The position numbers and the translations under genes were made by a program. From NCBI GenBank assembly GCA_012064385.1, contig QRDG01001368.1, forward strand, positions 1-64,000: DNA of 64,000 bases, written 5' to 3'. Of the stretch, positions 44,324-56,460 are shown one piece after another (the first letter of the stretch is position 1; every line of letters begins with the position of its first letter). This stretch comes from Puccinellia tenuiflora. Lineage: Eukaryota > Streptophyta > Magnoliopsida > Poales > Poaceae. The notes under the pieces were generated by a model that saw only the letters and a program-made list of their open reading frames with translations, did no database searches and was not told the DNA's origin.

Positions 44324-45578
44324 CTAGATCTATTCGTAGATGTTGGTGCGATTATAACACAAGGAGTTGTGGGAGTTGATATTTTATGTTGCTACCTTCT
44401 AGCGTGCACTTTGCATCTTTGCGGTATTGTGAGATTGAAGCGGCCCGGACCAACCTTACTCGTCCACGCACGAGAGACCGGTTCCACGACTGACATGCAA
44501 CTTATTTTGCATAAGTGGCTGGCGGGTGTCTGTTTCTCTTGCTTTAGTGAGGGTGCAATTTTCAATGGAAGGCCTTTCAAAAGGATGAGTAAATAAGCAA
44601 CTATTATATCACCGTTGTGGTTTTGCGTAGATTAGAACGGTTCTATCTCGTTGACCCAAGCCACGTAAAATTTGCATAAACAAAGTAGACGACGTCTAAC
44701 TTGTTTTTGCAGAGGGGGTCATGTGATGTGATATGGCCAATATGTGATTTGTGATAATGTATGCAATGCTCATGTTTGTAATATTTCACGACTTGCATGT
44801 CGACGAGTATGGCAACCGGCATGAGCCATATGGTTGTCTTTTATTTTATGTGACATGCGAGTCATTGAATCACCATGTAATTGCTTTACTTTATTGCTAA
44901 GAGTAGCATTAGTTGTAGTTGCAATAGTTGGTGGACAACCATGGTGATGGCGCCACGATGATGGAGATCATGCCGGAGATGGAGATCTTGCCGGTGCTTT
45001 GAAGATGGAGATCAAAAGCATAAGAAGAAAGGCCATATCATATCACAGTTATGAATTGCATGTAATGGTAATCCCTTTTATGCACCTTATTGTTATGCTT
45101 AGATGTGATCGCGACGGTAGCATGATAAGGTGATCTCTCACGTTAATATCAAGATAATTAAGTGTTCTCCCCTAGTATGCGCCGTTGCGAAAGTTCGTCG
45201 TTTCGAAGCATCACGTGATGATCGGGTGTGATAGATTCTACCTTCACATACAACGGGTGCAAGCCAGTTTGCACATGCAAAAATACTACGGTTGTCTTGA
45301 CGAGCCTAGCATGTACAGACATGGCCTCGGGAACATGGAACCGAAAGGTTAAACACGAGTCATATGAATGATATGATCAACACTGAGTTGTTCACCATTG
45401 AAGCTACATCACCTCACGTGATGATCGGTTGTGGTGTAGTGGATTTGGATCGTGTGTCACTAATCAACCAGAGAGATGTTGAGTTTAGTGGGAGTTCATA
45501 TATTAATTTGATTAAATTGAACTAAAATTATCATAAAACAAGTGTCCTAAAGATGTCTTTGCAAAATCCTTATAGATC

Positions 45579-46160
45579 ATGGGCGACTACAGTAGTATGT
45601 TTCTTGCTGAGGAGCTGCGTCTCGATGGGTCAAACTTTACTGAATGGTACATGCGTCTGAGGGAAGTCCTACACACCAATAATGAGCTCTACGTGATAGA
45701 TGAACCTTTAGAAGAACGCCCTGATGTTACTGCAGACTATGAAGGGTATATGGAGTGGTACGATCTAAAGACCACCTACTTGAAAGTCGAGTGGCTGATA
45801 TGCACCTTCATGGATTCTAATCTTGGTAGACAATTTGGAAACTTGAGCGCAATGGAGATTGTCGATGAGCTGAAAAGAAGGTTCATAGCACAAGTTAGAG
45901 TTGCAAGGTTTGAATGCTTGGATGAATTTCTTTCAACTAAGATGGAAGAAAACACTTGCTTGGAACAACACCTGAGTAAGATGCACCGACTGTATTATAC
46001 TCTGGTGGATGTTTGGAACCATGAGATAACTGACGAAATGGCAATAGATGGGGTGCTGCGCTCGCTTCCCCCCAGCTATAAGAATTATGTCAGGGACTAT
46101 GTCATGGGAAGGGATTCGATCACTAAAAATGTCCAATACTTGATAATGATTTTGTTTTAA
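45579..46160 (+). CDS. Copia gag-like protein
   Basis: The 193-residue frame begins MGDYSSMFLAEELRLDGSNF and follows the UBN2/gag pattern of plant copia elements, with a W-x-x-L/R-type start (NFTEWYMRLREVL), an EIVDELKRRF-like middle and a helix LEQHLSKMHRLYYTLVDV before LRSLPPSYKNYV. The family packages retrotransposon RNA into particles. It ends before any zinc knuckle, so the protein is shorter than normal gag and may serve a helper-dependent element. Confidence 0.8.
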   Translation: MGDYSSMFLAEELRLDGSNFTEWYMRLREVLHTNNELYVIDEPLEERPDVTADYEGYMEWYDLKTTYLKVEWLICTFMDSNLGRQFGNLSAMEIVDELKRRFIAQVRVARFECLDEFLSTKMEENTCLEQHLSKMHRLYYTLVDVWNHEITDEMAIDGVLRSLPPSYKNYVRDYVMGRDSITKNVQYLIMILF

Positions 46161-48551
46161 TTGTACTATAGTGTTGAGGAGCATTTTGATGCGCATCACT
46201 AAGTAGTATGATTAAAATGCCATTTTCTGAAAATGCCATGAGTAGCTGAAAAAAAACACAAGTGTTGGTTGTTTTTTTTCAGTGAATAAAAGACATCATT
46301 ATTTTATGTTTCTCATCATGAATGAGTGAATAGGTGTATTTATTCAAGTTATGATGAGATCATATTTGGAAGTAAAGGATATTAAGATTAACAAGATAAT
46401 TGAGTCTTTTCGATTTGATCAAAAGAGACAAAATATTTGAGTTATTGTTTAGTATGAAGACTTGTGACAAGTGTTATCACAAATTACAATATTTAGAGAT
46501 TATTCAAAAGTGTTTTAATGAAACCTAAAGTACTGTAGTCACATTATATTTTGATATTATGTGGTCATAGAAATGGGTTTTAGAATTAAGGTTTCATTTG
46601 TATCATTTTGATTTATTTTGATAACACTCTGTTTTAAATAAAGGATCTATTTAATGATTTGCATTTCTCATATGAGTTATGTGAAATAATGGTTTCAATA
46701 ATTATGAGATAATTAAAAGCCATAGCAAATGGAGTTTTGTAGTATGTTCATATGAGATTATGAATAGAGATTCCACAATATGAGACTAAAAGGGACAAAC
46801 CAATGTGTTTGGTTGTGTATTTTAGTGGTTTATCGTGAAATGCTTTCATGGATAAAAGATTTGTTGGAATAAATTTAGAAAGCTTAAACCATGCATGTTT
46901 ATGTATCAAGTGGCACATATATAAAGTGCTATGTTGGTTAAAACTTGACACATAAAAGATTTTAATGATGGTGATCAATGAATTTTGGTTTAGCTTGTCT
47001 AAAGAGAAGTAGGATTCAAGAATATGAAATTTGTCAAAAGTTGCAAATAATATTCATGATTTACTTGTCATGTTTGAGAAACAAGACATACCTACAAAAC
47101 TACAAAAGAAGAAATAGGAACTTTAAATACGAAAGTGACTTAGAGTCATCCTATGTTAAGTTTAAATCACAAAGTAATTGTTACTTGATTTTGTGAAAAG
47201 AGTGTTTCACATATTTATTTTGCAAAGAGTTTGTAGAATAAATAAAACTTAAAGCTAGCAAGGTGCTGGCATTTCGTATATGAGTTCTCGATTTTAACAG
47301 TTAAATAAGAATTTTGGAGGAGTCCAAAGCATCGAGAAAGTGCATAAGAAACTGAGTGGGATCTAATTAACATATGTGGTGACATATATTAAGTTAGAGC
47401 AGAAACTATTTTCCATAATCAAAATATGTGGTGACATATGTTTGAGTGGGAGCTGGTTAAATGATGGTCAAATATAGAGATAACATATTTCTGAGTGGGA
47501 GCCAAAGTGGTTTCACAATTTAATATGGGTATGGTGTATATTTTAGTGGGAGTTTACAACATCTTGTTTTGAATGAAATGGAGATTTCATAAATGTTGTA
47601 AATTTTGTCATGGACCAATGCATAACTTATGAAGTTAGTTTGAATGTCAAATATCCATGGAGATGGATATATCTATGGAGGATAGATATGTTTTGATAAA
47701 CATTAAAGTCAAAATGTTAAACCTAAAGAAGTTTTTTTAAGGAGTTCAAATTAAAACAAGAGAAGAATAGTTCATCTCATTGTAACATATAGGTGAAACA
47801 TTGAGTTGAGAACTCAGTACAAAATTGATGGTTGGAGGATATGTTAGAATTCACTATGAATTGTTCATAGGTCTAATCATATTAGAATCATGTGTTTGTA
47901 TTTTGACGATATGTGACCCAAGTTCTTAATTGTAAGAACATGTTAAATGAGGAGTCATTTTTCATGAAATGGAGATGAATTTAGAAAGTGGTAGACTTGG
48001 TTGAAGTCATAAAGCCAAACTAAATTGAACATCTCTTATTATCATAGTAGCACAGCAAAAAGCATGATCGGAAATATCGAAGTGCAAAGTTACACTGTCG
48101 ATTTGTTAAGTCTACAACATATAGGAGTATATGATTAATTCAAGGATTAAAATAAGATATAATACTTTGGTTTGAGAAAAGGTGTTTTCAAGATTGAGTG
48201 AGTTCCGGATGCATATGCTATGAGAAAGTCCATTTGACTGATCATATGTCATATAGGCATAGAGGGATACGAATATCTCACTCTATAACCAAACAGTATT
48301 ATATTCATCATGTCATGATGAGAATTACCATGAGATGATAAGAAGTTTATCATGTGATGATAAAGTAATGTCAAATTAGGTGACAGTTGCTATTTTGCAA
48401 AGGACATAAAGAGCTGTATAGTACAGAACACGGACAAAACCTCTTCCACAAGCAAACATGATCAAGCACTGAGACTTCATGAGTGTGACTCCATGAGTGT
48501 TAGATCGAGAAAATGTAAACTAGATTATTGACTCTAGTGCAAGTGGGAGAC
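46161..48551 (+). other. Non-coding internal part of copia element
   Basis: 2.4 kb of AT-rich sequence with no frame longer than about 76 codons and no readable pol domain. Near its end is the segment resembling the 3' end of copia internal regions, finishing with a purine tract (aagtgggaga, 48541-48550) just before the 3' LTR. Confidence 0.75.
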
Positions 48552-50452
48552 TGTTGGGAATATTCCCTAGAGGCAATAATAAATGGTTTATTAAGCATAT
48601 TCATGTTTATGATAATAGTTTATTATCCATGCTATAATTGTATTAAATGGAAACATAATGCATGTGTGGAATATAAACACCAGGAGTCCCTAGTGAGCCT
48701 CTACTGGACTAGTTCGTTGATCAAGAGATAGTTAGAATTTCCTAACTATGGACTTGTTATGGTCACTTGATAACGGAGTCATATCATTATGAATAATGGT
48801 GTGATGGACATGACCCAAATAAAGAGTTGCAATTAATCGTGTCACAAAATTTGGTTGTGAACACTTTCATACATATGCCAAATATAGTTTCCTTAGACCA
48901 TGAGATTATATCACTCCCGTTCACCGGAGGAATGCTTTGTGGACATCAAACGTCACTTCGTAACTGGGTGATTATAAAGGTGGCTTTCAGGTATCTCCGA
49001 TGGTGGGTTGTTGGGTGATATGAATCGAGAGTGGGATTTGTCCCTCCATGTGACGGAGAAGATATCTCCAGGCCTTCTCGGTAATATAGCATCAAAAGTC
49101 TGCAGACATGTGATTAGGTTGTAATCACAAGGATCCTATATTATGGACGAGTAAAGAGAACTTGCCGGTAACGAGATTAAACTAGACATAGGGATGTCAA
49201 CGATTATATCTCGGGCAAGTAAAATATCGTGAGACAAAGGGAATCGTATATGAGATTAATTGAATCTCTGGCATCGTGGTTCAATCGAGAAAAGGTTTTC
49301 ATTGAGTGTATAGGAATTAATATGGGCATCCCGGTCCTGCTATTAATTATTGATATGATCATGTCTATGCATTCTCGAACCCGTAGGGTCACACACTTAA
49401 TGCTCCGATGAAATTAGGTTTTGCGATGAATTAAATGATGAAGTGGACGAATGGTGATTCGGAGTCTCGGATGGGATCCCGGACGTCACGAGGAGTTCCG
49501 GAGGAGTCCGGAGAATAAGATTCATATATGGAAAGTTGTTTCCGGAGGTTTCGGAAAAGTTCCGGGAAATTTTGCAGGGTACCGGAAAGGTTCCGGAAGG
49601 TTCTAGAAGGGTCTAGAAGTGGGACCAGGCCCACATGGACCAAAGGGGTGCAGCCACCGCATGGTGTGCCGCAGCACCCAAGGCTCACATGGGCAATGCG
49701 GCTAGGAGAAAAGGGGGCCGGCCGAGTCCTAGTTGGACTAGGGGCCGGCTCCACCCCTTTTAGGAAAGGGGCCCAAGGAGGAGTCCTAGTTGGACTCCAA
49801 CTTGGGGGGAAAGCAAGGGGCCGGCCGGCCCCTGCCCTAACCCTAGCCGGCCGGGTATAAAAAGGGGGGCAAGGGGGAGGGGTGCGGTACCCCTTGTGCT
49901 GCCGCCCCAAGCTCCCAAGCCGCACCACCTCCTCCACCCCAAAACCCTAGCCGCGCCACCCCTCTCCGGAGGGCTGCCGCCACCTCACCTCCACCCTAGC
50001 CGCCGCACCCCTCTAGCCTTGGAGGGCTGCTGCACCACCTCCTCCTCTCCCTCTCCTCTTGCTTGGCTTGGCGAAGCCCTGCTCGTGGATACCGTCATCG
50101 ACACCGGCACTACCGTCGTGCTGCTGAGATCATTAAGGCCACGTCCTCTCGCTTGCGGGATCAAGGAGTTGACGTCTTCATCGAGCCGTACGTGTGGACG
50201 CCGCGGAGGTGCTGCTCGTTGCTGCACTTCACCGATTGGATCTCGAGGATAATACATCTCCTCGCGACTAGACGAGTCCAGTTGCGGGGATCGACTAGCC
50301 AACCCCTGCACCGACAAAACGCGTTTGTTGATCTTCAAGGGTAAGAGATTGGATCTCACCTTCGCTATCTTCATCTAGTAGATCTAGATCCTTGGGGTTT
50401 ATTCCGCTTGCCGCGTAGAAATTTTTTTGTTTTCCATGCTGCGACCCCATCA
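48552..50452 (+). repeat. 3' LTR of copia element
   Basis: 1,901 bp, closely matching the 5' LTR with scattered substitutions and small indels; about ten differences occur in the first 400 bp. TATA box copy at 49856-49863. Confidence 0.95.
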
Positions 50453-51009
50453 TAGTCTAGTCAGGAATTAACTCTCTCTCTTCGCAATATTTAATACTCA
50501 ATGTAACAAAACCGAGAACTAAACAATGTTTCAGGTGAGGGTATTTAAGTAGGACGTGAGAATATTTTGGCCAGCTTATGGAGAGGCCGAAACAAACTTT
50601 AATTATGTGACGAATTCTGTTGATTAATTTTAACTGTTTTAGACACTTCAAACTTGCACATTCATAAAAATTATTTGTATAGGTTACCATGGGGGATGGG
50701 AGAGATCCCCCCCCCCCCCTCCAAATGATTCTAACTAAACAATAATATATGTTTTTAACTCCGCCATATAAAAAATTTACCGTCCTTCGCCACTGTCGGT
50801 AAGCTGTCTTGCTTGACACTGAGACCGCACCCAACACGCTTACATTTGTTTGGCATTCATCCCTGCAGCTTAATGTGTTGGTCATGCACTGAACTTGAAG
50901 CAAAATGTTGTGTTCTACCGAGTGCCACTTGAGAATCTTGGTGTTTTTCATCTATATTAGCTAAAAAAATAGTATGTTGATGTCCCGGCACTTTCAATTG
51001 TTCAAAGAT
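50453..51009. repeat. Duplicated segment, copy 2, right part, and flank
   Basis: 50453-50800 continues the duplicated segment after the copia insertion, including a second C run at 50706-50720. The remainder to 51009 is unassigned and has no gene. Confidence 0.7.
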
Positions 51010-51232
51010 ATCTAATCCACTTTTTATTTTAAACCTTGGCATCCCCGATCTGTTGCTCGCTAACATTTTTTCACATATACCCTTATATTTTTTTATTTTG
51101 AAACTAGGCAAATACTTACCATTTTAGAGAATGGTCCGATTAAAACCAAGATTACAACCAGCCCAAGGCTGACAGTTATGGAACACGACCATCGTCAATA
51201 GGGCACACACAACCAACCTCTCAACCGAAGCC

Positions 51233-51289
<57 letters not shown>

Positions 51290-51572
51290 TTGAGAAGAAA
51301 ACAACCGTCGAGGTTGTCCATAAGCATCATCCTTATCACCCATCGCCTCCAATTCAACGATTTTGACTCTATCGTAGGCGACCACCAATGACGCGATCCT
51401 CGCGACAACTGCATGATGCCCGCGTCGGATCATGCCAAACAGTAAAACGCAATGCCGACGAGAGGACAACTTGGACTTCACCGACGAGAGCTTGCGTCAA
51501 TTGGGACTCCCGCAAGCATCCACCCTCCATGTGTCATCGTTATTGCCGAGGCACCCCCGTGCAACTTCGACT
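51010..51572. repeat. Tandem duplication unit, copy 1
   Basis: Begins atctaatccactttttattt and ends cttcgactac. It contains a CA microsatellite at 51233-51288. It is nearly identical to 52804-53378. Confidence 0.9.
51233..51288. repeat. (CA)n microsatellite
   Basis: About 28 CA units. Frames reading poly-Cys/Val on the minus strand are artefacts. Confidence 0.95.
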
Positions 51573-51578
51573 ACATCA

Positions 51579-52801
51579 TGATAGGTAAACATGATGTCTC
51601 TCCAAAAGATATACATGATAGGTAAACAAATTACAGCATGGCAATTGACAGAATTATAGGCGCACAACAAGGCTATCATAAAACAATATAGTTCACCGCT
51701 TCATCTAATATGGGCATTACGTCAAAATACATAGACCGTCATCCAACTGCATCTATGACTAATAATCCACTCTGGGATCGCTATCCAGCATGTCACCCAA
51801 AAGTATTAAGTTGCAAGCAACAGATCATCGCAATAAGCAAAGTGCATAATGTAAGCAATGTAGATAACACGAAGAAATCACACCGCTGTTTTCTCCCTAG
51901 TGGCAACAACACATCTCTAGCCTTGACTGTTCCTGTCACCGAACTCAGACAAAGAGAGGCATGAACCCACTATCTAGCATAAATACTCCCTCATACAACA
52001 CTAACAATTACTCGGCCAAAGCAACCACTAGAATCGGAGAGCATGCAAGATCATAGATAAAATACATAACTGAACAAAAGTAATGACTTACACAATTCAT
52101 CGGATCCATGCAAACACAATCATGTAGCAGTTACAAATAAATGATCTTGATCATGATAGGCAACTCACAAGATCTAAACAATGGAGTATAAAGGAGGAGA
52201 GACAACCATTTAGCTACTGCTATGGACCCGTAGTCCCGTGGTGGACTACTCACGCATCACTCCGAAGGCAGGCATGGTGGTGTAGATGCCTCCGATGTCG
52301 ATTCCCCTCCCTGGCAGGGTGCCGGGAAGAGCTTCTGAACCCTCCCGAACTAGGGTTTGATATGGCGGCGGCCTCAGACTTATTCTGGACATTATGATCG
52401 CGCCTCCTTTGTTTTTAGGTCCGAGGAGAATTTATAGGCGAAGGGGCGACGCGAGGCGATGGACAGGGGCCCCAGGTGGGCCCCACGCGCGGCCAATGGG
52501 GGGCCGCAGCCAGGTGGCGTCTGGAGCCCCTGTGCCTCCCCTCCGGCTGTTCTTCGGGTTCCGTCTTCATTTCATATTGGAAATAATTCCCGTAAATTAT
52601 GAGAACAATCCGAGAAACTTCCGGGAACAACTTTTCTGAAACAAAAAGACAACAGAAAACAGGAACTGACACTGTGCATCTTGTTAATAGGTTAGTTCCA
52701 TAAATCATGCCAAAATGATATAAAACATTGTAAAACATGTGGCACTGATATATAATCAAGCATGGAACATCAAAAATTATAGATACGTCGAAGACGTATC
52801 A
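51579..52801 (-). mobile_element. Solo LTR of gypsy-type element
   Basis: On the minus strand it starts TGATACGTCTTCGACGTATC and ends CCTATCA, a start typical of Triticeae gypsy LTRs. The 5-bp repeat acatc lies at 51573-51577 and 52802-52806 (one extra base at the left edge). A TATA-like tataaattctcc lies near 52424-52440 on the minus strand. No internal domain or second LTR is present. It sits at the junction between the two tandem units. Confidence 0.8.
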
Positions 52802-52803
52802 AC

Positions 52804-53020
52804 ATCTAATCCACTTTTTATTTTAAACCTTGGCATCCCCAATTTGTTGCTTGCTAACATTTTTTTCACATATACCCTTATATTTTTTATTTTGAAACTA
52901 GGCAAATACTTACCATTTTAGAGAATGGTCCGATTAAAACCAAGATTACAACCAGCCGAAGGCTGACAGTTATGGAACGCGACCATCGTCAATAGGGCAC
53001 ACACAACCAACCTCTCAACC

Positions 53021-53093
<73 letters not shown>

Positions 53094-53378
53094 TTGAGAA
53101 GAAAACAACCGTTGAGGTTGTCCATAAGCATCATCCTTATCACCCATCGCCTCCAATTCAACGATTTTGACTCTATCGTAGGCGACCACCAATGACGCGA
53201 TCCTCGCGACAACTACACGATGCCCGCGTCGGATCATGCCAAACAGTAAAACGCAATGCCGACGAGAGGACAACTCTGACTTCACCGACGAGAGCTTGCG
53301 TCAATTGGGACTCCCGCAAGCATCCACCCTCCATGTGTCATCGTTATTGCCGAGGCACCCCCGTGCAACTTCGACTAC
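52804..53378. repeat. Tandem duplication unit, copy 2
   Basis: Second copy of the 51010-51572 unit, with a longer CA run at 53029-53091. Right after it the sequence departs from copy 1. Confidence 0.9.
53029..53091. repeat. (CA)n microsatellite
   Basis: About 31 CA units within copy 2 of the duplicated unit. Confidence 0.95.
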
Positions 53379-53434
53379 ATGACGAACACAAGTTGTAGCG
53401 GGGGTGCCTCCTCGGTAACGATGGCGCATAGATG
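53317..53434. repeat. Imperfect inverted repeat of about 50-bp arms
   Basis: The left arm (caagcatccaccc ... gaggcacccccgtgcaactt) is matched in reverse complement by the right arm (aagttgtagcgggggtgcctc ... gatgcttg), with a loop of about 15 bases and a few mismatches and gaps. Confidence 0.8.
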
Positions 53435-53869
53435 CTTGAAGATTCAACATAGGTTCTCATATACATATGTTCTATCCCGCTTTTCACGAAGAAACACATA
53501 TGCACGCATTTTTTTTTGTGAAATTCTGGCGGAAATCCGTGTGAGACCTCAATGAAACATTTGTAAAACATCCATAAGGTGGAGTACGACTTGATTTAAC
53601 TAAGGTAGAAGGTCATATGTGCAAAAATTGTTCGCAAGCAATAGATTGGAGGTGGAGTGTGCACAATTTCCTCTAAAAATATAAGAGTTTATATGCAAAT
53701 TTTCCGGACAATCAACATATATGAGGTGGAGTGTGAGTCGAAATTTATGAAATTAGAGGATGTACATAAAATTTCTCAATCACAAATCTTGAGACAATTT
53801 GAGCCATCAGATACTCCAGAGCACTGGCCACATTGCTATCCTCGGCCACTCACTGATTATTACTAAGTA
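53435..53869. other. Unassigned intergenic DNA
   Basis: Moderately AT-rich; no gene, repeat end or RNA recognised. Confidence 0.5.
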
Positions 53870-53947
53870 CCTATGTTTCATAATATAATCCTTTTTAGCA
53901 AGCTAAACTAGTTTGCTAAAAAGTCTTATAATGTGGAACGGAGGGAG
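53870..53947. mobile_element. Stowaway MITE with diverged left end
   Basis: TA-flanked 78 bp with inverted core (tagcaagctaaactagtttgcta) and right end AACGGAGGGAG. The left end is mutated. Confidence 0.8.
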
Positions 53948-53949
53948 TA

Positions 53950-56073
53950 TTAAGAAGGAAAAGTCCACAGCTAGCGGAGATTAAAGTAGTACCACGCACC
54001 AAAATGACGTGAGTGGAGCACAACCATGATGAAGCAAACGGAAGTCCAACTCGCATGAAACCCTTGCTGTTCCAGTCCTCCCATAGTTCAACGTTATGGA
54101 GAGACACCGTGATAAATGCCACATATCACGGCTCAGCTGTGCACACACACACTTGTATCCATCACTATTATATCATCCATGGCCTCCTAGCTCATCATCA
54201 TTCTGTTCTTCTTTCTTCTTCTTCTTCTTCTCAAGCGCTGCCTCTTCATCCGGTCCTCCATGCATGATGATGCAATGTATCGGCCTTATAAATTCAGACG
54301 CCAAATTCTCCTGCTCGCCTTCCAACCAGCATCCTCCTGAAAACATGCTAGGGTCCAACCCATTATCCTACAGAAAACTGTTCCCAGCATGCTGCACACT
54401 TCTCTTTGAATGAAGAAAAAAGAAAACAGCGACGGGTGCTTCCTTTGGTTTATATATAGTCTGAACAAATGCCGGTTGCTGGAAAAAGAAATATAATCTG
54501 CAGAGATGCGGCTAGCTATCAGAGTCTCAACTCGTCATGGCTTTCCTTGTTGCCAGGGCAACCCATTAATTAAGCCGCAGATGTACTGTGCTTAGTGCGC
54601 TGCCTGCCTTATCTGCTGTGTAAGCAGTGTGTGTGTTACGAGACGGTCAGCACCGCGACGCAGCTATCGCGGCAGGTCGGGCGTCCCCGTCGACCTGCTG
54701 CTAGCTGCGCGTAGTGTCGAGATCGGCCGTGCTGAATCTGTTTATGGGACCATGTGCACGAGTGTGCATCCGTGGAGTATTTCTACTGACGGACGGCCAG
54801 CATTCGCGACACGGTGAAGACTCGGCCGTGCCGGTGGTGGCGTACGTGCGTAGAACCCGTTGTCTGGCCATGTGTAGGAACAGAAAAAAGGAGTATATCA
54901 GGGAAATGATGACGGCCTGTTTAGAGCTGAAAGTCTTGTTTCCAATAGATTTTGTGATGACGATGCATGTGTGAGGCGATGTCTTGTCCGGATCACGCAT
55001 TGATTCGTCTTCAGCACAGGGACACCGCCAGTATCTGGACTCCGGACACCGGCCGGAAACCAGCCGTATATCCTGCGCAGCCACGCCGCCGGTTTCTTTC
55101 ACATGCTATATATAGCTAGCTTCCCGATGAAGAACACGCTTGGGTCGTCCGTCGACGCTGCCGACTGGCGACTGTTTCCTTCTTCTTTCTGGCATCGGTA
55201 AATCATCGGGAAAAGAAAAACGATGGAGGATTGCTGTTCGCACCGGCGAGGATGATGGGTCCGTGTCCGTGCGCGGGCTCCCCTCTCCTCCTCCTGTACG
55301 TGGTGACCACCATAAGCAAGTTGTGCTGTTGATAGTACGTGCATGTTTGTTCCGGTTGAAGGCGACGGCACGTACGTGCATGCAGAAGAAGAAACTCTCA
55401 CAACCGCGCGCGGCATGGGCCAACCGATCGAACCAGCAGCAAATCAATCATTTCCCCAATAATGGGCACCTAAATTAGTACTGGTATCCAGCAGGAGCAG
55501 GGCTGATCTAATCTGACAGTGAATTGCATCGCTAATCTGTATGGGTTACTGCCACAGTGCTGCTGCTACCGGCCGGCAGAGTAGTAGTACTAGTATATTC
55601 AGTTGTTACCAAAACCCTGCCATGCCAGCCTCGCCACTGTGGCGTCGTGGACATTTTCCGCTGCGCTGTCAGCGTGAGCCGCACCCGTGTCCGTGCAGTG
55701 GCGATTGGCAGCATCCGGGGCGGCTAGCTACTTTGTCAGGTTCTAGCCAGGGTCACAACACAACAGAACACGCTCCTAGTCCTAGCTGTCGAACGGTGGG
55801 CGGGAGCAATGATCGATCGATCGCGTGTGGGCACGCAGGCAGGCCGGCCGGCCGGCTCCTCTCCTCCGTTGCTTCCTGCTGCTTGCCTGCCCGTTCCATT
55901 CGAGCCCCAAACAATAAAAACAGAGTGCATATTTTGTTTGTTGTTTGGGTAGCCTTTTTTTTTTTTTTGGTTCCTGGAGGTTGAAGCCTCTACTTCAGGG
56001 GGTACATGCACGGTACAGCAATGCGTATATTCCGGAAGGGAAGAAGTATATGGCACAAAGATTGATTAGGGAT
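53950..56073. other. Long intergenic stretch without a recognised gene
   Basis: Contains a short TTC run near 54209-54231, a TATA-like tatatatagct near 55111, a GATC/CCGG-rich patch at 55812-55855 and a T run at 55957-55969. A small minus-strand frame at 54173-54358 (starts MDPSMFSGGCWLEGEQENLA, ends Lys/Glu-rich) looks slightly protein-like but has no recognised family. Frames of 100-147 codons at 54700-56000 overlap in several phases and lack support. Confidence 0.45.
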
Positions 56074-56460
56074 TTGGTGCTCCCGAGCACCAATGCTCCT
56101 GGTCATTTGAAAAAAAATAAAAAAAATACTTACCAGTTTCAAAAATTGTTGTAAAAAATCACAGATGTAGCCAATATTATATACCACAATCATGAAAAAA
56201 ATCAACTTCAAATACTTTGCTACATAAAAATGACAACAGCGTGGATCTGAATATAAACATTTCAAATCTCTAAATTTTATCAGATTTGTTATTTTTGTGT
56301 AGATCATTATATAAACTATTTTAAGTTGATTTTTTACATGGTTATGGGATGCACTATTATCTACAACCGGGATTTTTTTCAATATTTTTTGAAACTTATA
56401 AATATATTTTTTAGTTTTTTTCAAATGACCAGGAGCACTGGTGCTCGGTGCTCGGAGTCA
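56074..56460. mobile_element. Foldback (Mutator-type) MITE
   Basis: Left arm ggtgctcccgagcacc, then tgctcctggtcatttgaaaaa, and on to gaaaaaaatcaac near 56207; the right arm repeats this in reverse complement and ends gaccaggagcactggtgctc then gtgctcggagtc. About 385 bp, non-coding. TSD not identified. Confidence 0.8.

Larger units (their letters stand above)
42410..50452 (+). mobile_element. Non-autonomous copia LTR retrotransposon (Angela/BARE-like LTR)
   Basis: A complete 8.0-kb element: 5' LTR 42410-44310, internal part 44311-48551, 3' LTR 48552-50452, with TSD tagtc at 42405-42409 and 50453-50457. A primer binding site for initiator Met tRNA follows the 5' LTR and a purine tract precedes the 3' LTR. 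Only a gag-like frame is present; no protease, integrase or reverse transcriptase can be read in the remaining 2.4 kb. The LTR start resembles Angela/BARE elements, but the family was not determined. Confidence 0.93.

Noticed and set aside
51124..51481. Cys-Val repeat proteins
   Set aside because: Translations of the CA microsatellite; the same at 52989-53285.
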